NCBI GenBank assembly: GCA_003248565.1
Contig: QFOV01000178.1
Coordinates: forward strand, 1-6,852
Length of the DNA stretch: 6,852 nucleotides
Source: Stenotrophomonas sp.
GTDB lineage: Bacteria; Pseudomonadota; Gammaproteobacteria; Xanthomonadales; Xanthomonadaceae
Reading direction: 5' to 3'
The notes beneath the pieces are model-generated. The model did not search any database. It was not told the DNA's origin and saw nothing but the letters and a program-made list of their open reading frames with translations. The position numbers and the translations under genes were made by a program. The stretch's first letter is position 1. Each line of letters begins with the position of its first letter. Shown one piece after another: positions 1 through 4,560 of this stretch.

Positions 1-777
1 TCATAGCGGTGGCTCGGCGGTGATCACTTCGATGCCCTGGCGCTGCAGTCCCTCGCGGGTGGCATCGTCGATGCCGGTATCGGTGATGATGGCGTGGATC
101 TGGTCGAGGCGGGCGATGCGGTGCAGGCTGACGCGGCCGAATTTCGAAGCGTCGGTGAGCACCACGATGCGGCGGGCGCGCTCGACCATGCGGTGATTGA
201 GGCGGGCTTCGGCCTCGTCATGGGTGGTCAGGCCGAACTGCAGGTCCAGGCCGTCCACGCCGAGGAACAAGGTGTCGAAGCTGTAGGAGGTAAGGCTGGC
301 TTCGGCCTGGCTGCCCTGCAGCGACAGCGACTGTTTGCGCAGCAGGCCACCGGTCAGCAGTACGTTGACGGCCGGTGCGTTGGCCAGTTCCCAGGCAATG
401 TTCAGACCATTGGTCATCACCGTGACATCGCGATGATCGCGCAGATGCCGGGCCAGGGTCATGGTGGTGGAGCCGGAGTCGATGATGATGTTGTCGCCGG
501 GTTGCACCAGCTGCGCGGCGCGCATGCCGATGGATTCCTTCAGCGACAGGTTCAGCGCATCTTTCTCGTGGATGTCCTGTTCCTGCGGCGGCATGCGTAC
601 CAGCGTCGCGCCACCGTGGGTGCGCGTGGCCAGGCCCTGGGCCTCGAAGTGGCCCAGGTCGGTACGGATGGTCACCGCCGACACGCCGAACTGGTCAACC
701 AGTTCGGCAACCTGCACCGAGCCCTGGTCGATCAGGCGTTGCAGGATCTGCTGTCGGCGGGGACGGGTATTGCGCAT
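1..777 (-). CDS. agaR: DeoR-family transcriptional repressor of GalNAc utilisation (AgaR-like)
   Basis: This 258-residue DNA-binding repressor probably senses a phosphorylated amino-sugar or tagatose intermediate and controls the neighbouring aga genes and the divergent GH31 gene. An N-terminal winged helix-turn-helix spans about residues 6-57, with the DeoR signature VSAVTIRTDL then THGGA. The C-terminal sugar-phosphate sensor domain shows DSGSTT (100-105), MTNGLNIA (121-128), LTGGLLR, LFLGVDG and TDASKFGR, all standard for the family. Length is normal (about 250-260 residues) and the gene is complete, its TGA lying at bases 3-1. The frame is open upstream to 906, but the start MRNTRPRRQQIL is preferred: it follows a GAGAG Shine-Dalgarno with 6 nt spacing and begins where DeoR homologues begin. 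It is the last visible gene of the operon, 32 bp after agaZ. The fold and family are clear. The AgaR assignment rests on neighbours and on CTTTC-type sites, and the effector is inferred. Confidence 0.9.
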   Translation of the reverse strand: MRNTRPRRQQILQRLIDQGSVQVAELVDQFGVSAVTIRTDLGHFEAQGLATRTHGGATLVRMPPQEQDIHEKDALNLSLKESIGMRAAQLVQPGDNIIIDSGSTTMTLARHLRDHRDVTVMTNGLNIAWELANAPAVNVLLTGGLLRKQSLSLQGSQAEASLTSYSFDTLFLGVDGLDLQFGLTTHDEAEARLNHRMVERARRIVVLTDASKFGRVSLHRIARLDQIHAIITDTGIDDATREGLQRQGIEVITAEPPL

Positions 778-809
778 GGTCAGCTCTCTTGTGCGTTTGA
801 AAGCGGAGA

Positions 810-2144
810 TTAACCGTTCGCAAGGTTTTGGGTGCGCAAACTTTCGCTTTGCTTGCGCGTACCTGCCTGATTGGCGCTGCAGGCGCGCGCGTATTCGCCC
901 AGACACTGGCCGACGCGGTGCTGCACCAGGGCGGCCGGCGTGGCGGCCAGTTGGCCTTCGCGCACCGCTACATACTGGCCCGGCAGGTATTGGCTGAGCA
1001 GCACCAGCGGCGGGGTGTGCTGTTCCAGGTTGGCGAACAAGGTCTGCACGGCCTGCAGCAGCTCCGGCTCGCCCCAGTAGTAGCGGCAGCGGTCACTGAA
1101 GGCGTAGGAGCGCAGCAGGCGCAGCGTGGCTTCATCGCCGTGGTAATGCGCCTGCCAGTTCTTGGGCTTGGCCAGCATCACCTGTTCCAGCACCTGCGGC
1201 AGCCTCGAGCACTGCGCGGCGGGCAGCAGTTCGGCTTCGATCGCGGCGAGTGCGAACAGCGCTTCGCGGTAGGCAAACGTTGCCGCCGGGCCGACCTTGA
1301 GGATGGCGAAGTGATCGCGCACCAGCGCATGCAGGCCGGACTCACGCTGGTAGTCGGTCGAATGCGCTTCGAACACGATTCGGGGCTGCTGTTCGAGGAA
1401 GTCCGCCAGCTCGCTGGCAGCGGCGGCGTCGTATTCGTGCACGCTGCTGTGGTCGAAGTCCACGCCCGGCTGCACCACCATGGCGATCACGCGCTGCCAG
1501 GCATCGCGCAGTTCCCGTGTGTCGAAGGCCTGCTGATGGATGGCCAGGGTCTGCGCGGCAGCGGCCGGCGTGGTTACGGCCAGGCCGCCTGCCAGCGAGG
1601 CTTCACCACCGGGGATCGGCACTTCGGTACCGATCACATAGACCGGCGGCGGCAGGCCATTGGCCTTGGCGGTGGCTTCGGCAATCACTGCGAGCTCGGC
1701 CGAACGTGCGGCGACGGTAGCATCGGGCAATGGGGTCGGGTCGTCGGCGCAGGACATGCTGCAGTCCAGATGGATCTTGTGGAAACCGGCGGCGACATAG
1801 GCTTGGATCAGCACGCGTGCATTGGCCATCGCCTCGGCGGCCGGCTGCTTCTGCCAGGCGTTTGGACCGAGGTGATCGCCGCCCAGGATCAGCTGCGCGC
1901 GCGGGAATCCTTCTTCATCGGCCAGCGCTTCCACATAGGCGCGGTACTGCGGCGGGGTCATGCCGGTGTAACCGCCGAACTGGTCGACCTGGTTGGAGGT
2001 GGCTTCGATCAACAGTACGGTGCCGTGCTGCGCGGCCACGTGCATGGCCGCGCGCAACACCTGTTCGTTGCTGCAGCAGACGCTGTACAGGCCGACGTTG
2101 TGGCCTTGGCGATGAGAGGCAAGCAGGGATTGCAGCGGTGACAT
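810..2144 (-). CDS. agaZ: D-tagatose-1,6-bisphosphate aldolase subunit GatZ/KbaZ/AgaZ family
   Basis: This 444-residue protein belongs to the GatZ/KbaZ/AgaZ family. In enterobacteria these proteins are needed for full activity and stability of tagatose-1,6-bisphosphate aldolase, paired with the catalytic KbaY/GatY/AgaY; the family has also been proposed to act as a tagatose-6-P kinase, which is unsettled. Near-diagnostic motifs run the whole length: IEATSNQVDQFGGYTGMTP, LGGDHLGPN, KIHLDCSMSC, YVIGTEVPIPGG, FEAHSTDYQ, LKVGPAATFAYREALF, QAHYHG and LLSQYLPGQY. They match E. coli KbaZ as remembered. The start MSPLQSLL is chosen because GGAG lies 7 nt upstream and it is 2 bp past the agaK stop; the frame itself is open to 2612. 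The C-terminus carries about 18 residues (AGTRKQSESLRTQNLANG) beyond where E. coli KbaZ ends, and that stretch overlaps an operator-like element. No AgaY partner is visible in the window. Confidence 0.93.
   Translation of the reverse strand: MSPLQSLLASHRQGHNVGLYSVCCSNEQVLRAAMHVAAQHGTVLLIEATSNQVDQFGGYTGMTPPQYRAYVEALADEEGFPRAQLILGGDHLGPNAWQKQPAAEAMANARVLIQAYVAAGFHKIHLDCSMSCADDPTPLPDATVAARSAELAVIAEATAKANGLPPPVYVIGTEVPIPGGEASLAGGLAVTTPAAAAQTLAIHQQAFDTRELRDAWQRVIAMVVQPGVDFDHSSVHEYDAAAASELADFLEQQPRIVFEAHSTDYQRESGLHALVRDHFAILKVGPAATFAYREALFALAAIEAELLPAAQCSRLPQVLEQVMLAKPKNWQAHYHGDEATLRLLRSYAFSDRCRYYWGEPELLQAVQTLFANLEQHTPPLVLLSQYLPGQYVAVREGQLAATPAALVQHRVGQCLGEYARACSANQAGTRKQSESLRTQNLANG
834..858. promoter_or_regulatory. 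Operator-like inverted repeat inside the 3' end of agaZ
   Basis: GCGCAAAC (834-841) and GCTTGCGC (851-858) pair at 7 of 8 positions around TTTCGCTTT. The plus-strand run ACTTTCGCTTTGCTTGCGC (840-858) matches the candidate operator at 4301-4319 in 15 of 19 positions. It lies about 57 bp upstream of the agaR start, and a further GAAAG sits at 799-803. It could let AgaR control its own gene. There is no T-run, so it is not an obvious terminator. No convincing promoter hexamers were found beside it. Confidence 0.4.
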
Positions 2145-2146
2145 GG

Positions 2147-3097
2147 TCAAGCTCCGGGAATCAGGTAAGCGGGTTGGCAGGCGAGCAGGGCGGCACCACG
2201 GGCACCGCCGGCATCGCCGAAGCGCGGTGGCACGATGGGCGGCACTTCCACGCCGTTGAACAGATGTGCGGCGATGGCCGCGGGCAGCTGCTGGTAGAGC
2301 GGCGCGTACTGCGACAGGCCGCCACCGAGCACGATGACGTGCGGGTCCAGCGCGAGGATCAGCGCGGCGAAACTGTGGCCGAGCAGGTCGCGGTGGATGT
2401 CCAGCGCCTGCATGGCGCGGATATCGCCGGCTTCGGCCTGGGCGATGACTTCGCTGGCGTTGGCCGCATTGCCGCCAAGATGGCGTTCGATCATGGCCAC
2501 GCCGCTGCCGGAGACATAGCGCTCCACGCAGCCGCGCAGGCCGCAGCCACAATCCAGCAGCGGCAAGCCATGCCGTTGCAGCAGGTTGGCTGGCACGCTC
2601 CAGTGGCCCCATTCGCCGGCCAGACCGTTGAAGCCGCCGACCAGCTTGCCGTGCAGGCAGTAACCGCCGCCGGCACCGGTGCCGAGGATGGCGCCGAACA
2701 TGCTGGCGTAACCGTCAGCAGCGCCGCCGTGTGCTTCGGACAAGGCAAAACATTGCAGGTCGTTGCCGAAATGCAGCGGCCGTTGCAGGCGTGCCTGCAG
2801 ATCGATGCTGACGCATTGGCCGGTCAGCGCTGGTACGTTGGCACTGAGCTGGCGGCCACTGCGACGCTCGCGCACGCCGGGCAGGGCGATGCCGATTGCT
2901 TCGGCGCGTTGGCCGAGTTCGGCATCGGCATCTGCAACCAGCGTTTCCACCGCCTGCAGGAAGCCGTTGTAGTCGCCCTGTGGGGTGGCGATGCGTTTGC
3001 GCCACGCGACCTGCAGGGCGGCATCGCAGGCCACCAGTTCAATCTTGGTACCGCCGATGTCGATGCCGTAGCAGGCCGGGGCGCGGGTATCAGCCAT
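2147..3097 (-). CDS. agaK: ROK-family sugar kinase, probable N-acetylgalactosamine kinase
   Basis: This 316-residue cytoplasmic kinase should phosphorylate free GalNAc (possibly also GlcNAc or another hexose) at O6 with ATP. ROK features are all present: phosphate-binding DIGGTK at residues 13-18, FGNDLQ with the catalytic Asp113, an ATP-site glycine stretch ILGTGAGGGY (137-146), GEWGH (161-165) for sugar binding, and the zinc motif CGCGLRGCVE (183-192), whose three Cys with His165 form the usual zinc site. LGGGLS near the C-terminus is the second nucleotide motif. Length is typical. The ATG overlaps the agaS stop in an 8-bp ATGGCTGA (3097-3090). There is no strong Shine-Dalgarno, so translational coupling to agaS is likely. 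The family is certain. The GalNAc specificity comes from the company of agaS, agaZ and the GH31 gene, since ROK kinases for GlcNAc, glucose and fructose share these motifs. Confidence 0.88.
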   Translation of the reverse strand: MADTRAPACYGIDIGGTKIELVACDAALQVAWRKRIATPQGDYNGFLQAVETLVADADAELGQRAEAIGIALPGVRERRSGRQLSANVPALTGQCVSIDLQARLQRPLHFGNDLQCFALSEAHGGAADGYASMFGAILGTGAGGGYCLHGKLVGGFNGLAGEWGHWSVPANLLQRHGLPLLDCGCGLRGCVERYVSGSGVAMIERHLGGNAANASEVIAQAEAGDIRAMQALDIHRDLLGHSFAALILALDPHVIVLGGGLSQYAPLYQQLPAAIAAHLFNGVEVPPIVPPRFGDAGGARGAALLACQPAYLIPGA

Positions 3098-4244
3098 GGT
3101 GGATGGTGACGCCCTTGACCACGCGGTTGACGGTGCCGTCCGGGAACGGGTTGTCCGGCGTCAGGCCGAGTGCGGCCGAACGCTGCAGTGCATACAGCTG
3201 CGCGAACGGCAGCCACACCGGCGCCAGCCAGCTGTCAGGCAGGGCAGGCACGGACAAGGTGTAATCGTCGTGGATGCCCAGGTCCGAATGCGGGCCGATC
3301 GACAATACCTTGCCGGCGACGCCGTCAGCGCGCAGTTCTTCCAGCAGATCCTGTTCGTAGCGACGCGACAGCGGCTCTGCGCTGCGCAGCACGACGACCA
3401 GGGTTTCATCATTGAGCGTGGACTTGGGCCCATGGCGGAAACCCAGCGGCGTGTTGGCCAGTGCCAGCACGCGGCCGGCAGTGAGTTCCAATACCTTCAG
3501 CGCGGCCTCTCGGGCCAGCGCTTCCAGTGGACCACTGGCAAGGTAGATAACGCGGTTGTAGGGCTGCGCAGCCAGTGCGGCGACTGCTGCATCCCAGTTG
3601 CCCAAGCCCTGGCGCGCGAGTGCGGCAACCTGCTGCAGGCGCTGCACGCGCTCGGCCCACGGCGCGCTGTCGAATACGGTCAATGCGCTCAGCAGCATGC
3701 AGCTCAGGCTGCTGGTCATGGCGAAGGCGCGGTCGCAGCTGGCGGCCGGCATCAGCAGCGTGCAGGTGTCGTCACGACCGGCGCCACGACGGGCCAGCTC
3801 GCCTTCGGCATTGCAGGTGATGTCGAGGAAGCGGGCATCGTCGACGTCGGCGCGGACGCGGTCGACGGCGGCCACGCTTTCCGGGCTGGAGCCGCTGCGG
3901 CCGAACGACACCAGCAGGGTCGGGCGGTCGCGCTGCAGGTACAGCGCCGGGTGGGTGAGCAGGCTGGTGGTGTGCACGGCGCGCACTTCGGCCGGCCACT
4001 GCGCGTTGATGGTGTCGGCCACCATCTCGGCAATGAAACCCGAGCTGCCGGCACCGGTGAAGATCACCCGCTGGCACGGATCGGACAGGCGCTGTCCAAG
4101 GAAGTCCTGCAGGCGCGTGCTGGCCTGTTGCAGGTCCAGGGCAAGGGTTTCCCACAGTGCGGGCTGCTGGGCGATTTCGGTAGCGGTATCGGCTCCGCCC
4201 AGGCGCTGCCAGGCGGTCAGATCGTGAAGCAGGGTGGCATCCAT
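3090..4244 (-). CDS. agaS: SIS-domain galactosamine-6-phosphate deaminase/isomerase
   Basis: This 384-residue enzyme should convert D-galactosamine-6-P to D-tagatose-6-P with release of ammonia, the AgaS reaction of the GalNAc/galactosamine pathway. Two tandem sugar-isomerase (SIS) domains are visible. The first holds TGAGSSGFIA (63-72) and SFGRSGSSPES (113-123), then MTSSLSCML. The second holds LASGPLEALAREAALKVLEL (235-254) and GFRHGPKS (268-275). The C-terminal signature GTVNRVVKGVTIH (370-382) is typical of AgaS and separates it from GlmS- and FrlB-type SIS proteins. Length equals the E. coli protein. The start MDATLLHDLTAWQRL is favoured because AGGA lies 8 nt upstream. The frame is open to 4394, but that extension would run through the operator region. 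This is the first gene of the leftward operon, divergent from the GH31 gene. Confidence 0.93.
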   Translation of the reverse strand: MDATLLHDLTAWQRLGGADTATEIAQQPALWETLALDLQQASTRLQDFLGQRLSDPCQRVIFTGAGSSGFIAEMVADTINAQWPAEVRAVHTTSLLTHPALYLQRDRPTLLVSFGRSGSSPESVAAVDRVRADVDDARFLDITCNAEGELARRGAGRDDTCTLLMPAASCDRAFAMTSSLSCMLLSALTVFDSAPWAERVQRLQQVAALARQGLGNWDAAVAALAAQPYNRVIYLASGPLEALAREAALKVLELTAGRVLALANTPLGFRHGPKSTLNDETLVVVLRSAEPLSRRYEQDLLEELRADGVAGKVLSIGPHSDLGIHDDYTLSVPALPDSWLAPVWLPFAQLYALQRSAALGLTPDNPFPDGTVNRVVKGVTIHHG

Positions 4245-4268
4245 GTGTGATTCCTGATTGGCCAGCGC

Positions 4269-4297
4269 ACCATCTTTCTTTTCTTTCGAAATGTCAA
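4269..4297 (-). promoter_or_regulatory. Possible promoter of the agaSKZR operon
   Basis: On the minus strand a perfect TTGACA occupies 4297-4292, about 48 bp before the agaS start codon, followed at once by TTTCGAAAG (an operator-like element). At normal spacing the -10 would fall around 4274-4269, where only weak matches (GATGGT, AGATGG) are seen. The mirror arrangement with the GH31 promoter supports the call, but the missing -10 keeps confidence low. Confidence 0.35.
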
Positions 4298-4300
4298 ATA

Positions 4301-4319
4301 CCGAAAGCAAAACGAAAGG
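4301..4319 (-). promoter_or_regulatory. Candidate AgaR operator with tandem CTTTCG/CTTTCGG
   Basis: The minus strand reads CCTTTCGTTTTGCTTTCGG, two CTTTCG units 11 bp apart, about one helical turn. This resembles the TTTCRTTTYRTTT-like consensus remembered for AgaR sites in E. coli. It lies just upstream of the TTGACA proposed for agaS. A 15-of-19 match occurs at 840-858 ahead of agaR. The sequence is as read; the function is inferred. Confidence 0.5.
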
Positions 4320-4360
4320 AATTATTTGATTTGACTTTGTTCCGTTGAGAATCGTCCGAA

Positions 4361-4389
4361 GCGAAAGGTTTCCCGGGAAACCCTTTCGC
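4361..4389. repeat. Near-perfect 29-bp inverted repeat, probable operator
   Basis: The core GGTTTCCCGGGAAACC (4367-4382) is a perfect 16-bp palindrome. It is flanked by GCGAAA (4361-4366) and TTTCGC (4384-4389), displaced by a single extra C at 4383. Its ends carry GAAAG and CTTTC facing each other. It lies mid-way between the two promoters, about 115 bp from each start codon region. A dimeric or tetrameric repressor site is the simplest reading. Confidence 0.6.
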
Positions 4390-4418
4390 AGCAATGAATA
4401 CGCTCAGCTTCGCGATGT

Positions 4419-4445
4419 GAAAGTTGGTGCTGTGCACCATCTTTC
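4419..4445. repeat. 12-bp-arm inverted repeat ending in GAAAG/CTTTC, probable operator
   Basis: The left arm GAAAGTTGGTGC (4419-4430) pairs with the right arm GCACCATCTTTC (4434-4445) at 11 of 12 positions around a TGT centre. As in the 4361-4389 repeat, opposing GAAAG and CTTTC pentamers form the outer ends. It lies about 40 bp upstream of the GH31 -35 box. Confidence 0.6.
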
Positions 4446-4500
4446 GATTGCAAGAAATCTTACTTATCTTTTGCTTTCATTTTGTTGACATCTTTCGATT
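4438..4500 (+). repeat. 12-bp direct repeat CATCTTTCGATT (two copies)
   Basis: Identical copies lie at 4438-4449 and 4489-4500, 51 bp apart, close to five helical turns. The first forms the end of an inverted repeat. The second starts inside the GH31 -35 box and fills the start of the spacer. The spacing would put two bound proteins on the same face of the DNA. A partial copy, CATCTTTC, occurs at 4271-4278 near the agaS start. Confidence 0.6.
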
Positions 4501-4514
4501 TTCTGCCCTAGAGT
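4485..4514 (+). promoter_or_regulatory. Probable sigma-70 promoter of the GH31 gene
   Basis: A perfect -35 hexamer TTGACA lies at 4485-4490. The best -10 is TAGAGT at 4509-4514 (four of six consensus bases, 18-bp spacer); CTAGAG one base earlier is the 17-bp alternative. This predicts a start near 4521 and a leader of about 40 nt. The spacer begins with a CTTTCGATT element (4492-4500), so a bound repressor would block polymerase directly. The -35 is convincing; the -10 is moderate. Confidence 0.55.
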
Positions 4515-4536
4515 CGGCGCACTCGGTTTCGAAACG

Positions 4537-4549
4537 CCCGTTGAACGGG
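4537..4549 (+). other. Small hairpin in the GH31 leader
   Basis: CCCGTTGAACGGG is perfectly symmetric about its central G and could fold as a short stem just 2 nt before the GGAGG ribosome site. A perfect palindrome GTTTCGAAAC (4526-4535) precedes it and may be another DNA site. Any effect on translation is conjecture. Confidence 0.3.
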
Positions 4550-4551
4550 TT

Positions 4552-4556
4552 GGAGG
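4552..4556 (+). promoter_or_regulatory. Ribosome binding site that fixes the GTG start of the GH31 gene
   Basis: GGAGG sits 4 nt before GTG 4561. The spacing is slightly short. It is still the only strong Shine-Dalgarno sequence in front of the signal peptide, and there is no ATG candidate, so it decides the start. Confidence 0.75.
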
Positions 4557-4560
4557 CAAG

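Larger units (their letters stand above)
4245..4560. promoter_or_regulatory. Divergent regulatory region between agaS and the GH31 gene
   Basis: This 316-bp gap is distinctly richer in A+T than the genes around it. It contains ten CTTTC/GAAAG pentamers. CTTTC reads on the plus strand at 4274, 4283, 4383, 4441, 4474 and 4492; GAAAG reads at 4303, 4314, 4363 and 4419. Well under one would be expected by chance in this length. DeoR-family repressors (AgaR, GlpR, FruR, UlaR) typically bind repeated TTTC-type sequences, so the cluster is best read as the AgaR control region serving both directions. No protein frame here looks real. Confidence 0.8.

Noticed and set aside
778..809. Terminator between agaZ and agaR
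   Set aside because: The 32-bp gap has no stem followed by a T-run on the minus strand; co-transcription is more likely.
778..906. A 43-residue N-terminal extension of AgaR
   Set aside because: It would overlap the end of agaZ, is Arg-rich without family match, and the 777 start has a good ribosome site and the usual DeoR beginning.
828..2141. Long plus-strand open frame (437 codons) opposite agaZ
   Set aside because: It mirrors agaZ exactly, has low-complexity Gly/Gln/Arg-rich content and no known motif; it is a high-GC antisense shadow.
1730..3109. Plus-strand open frame of 459 codons opposite agaK and part of agaZ
   Set aside because: It crosses two well-identified genes, is rich in Arg, Gly and Ala and shows no domain; antisense shadow.
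3096..4250. Plus-strand open frame of 384 codons opposite agaS
   Set aside because: It is almost co-extensive with agaS, whose SIS motifs are unambiguous; this frame lacks any recognisable motif.
4245..4394. A 50-residue N-terminal extension of AgaS from an upstream ATG at 4394
   Set aside because: It would translate through the operator array, does not match the AgaS family start, and the AGGA site fits the ATG at 4244.
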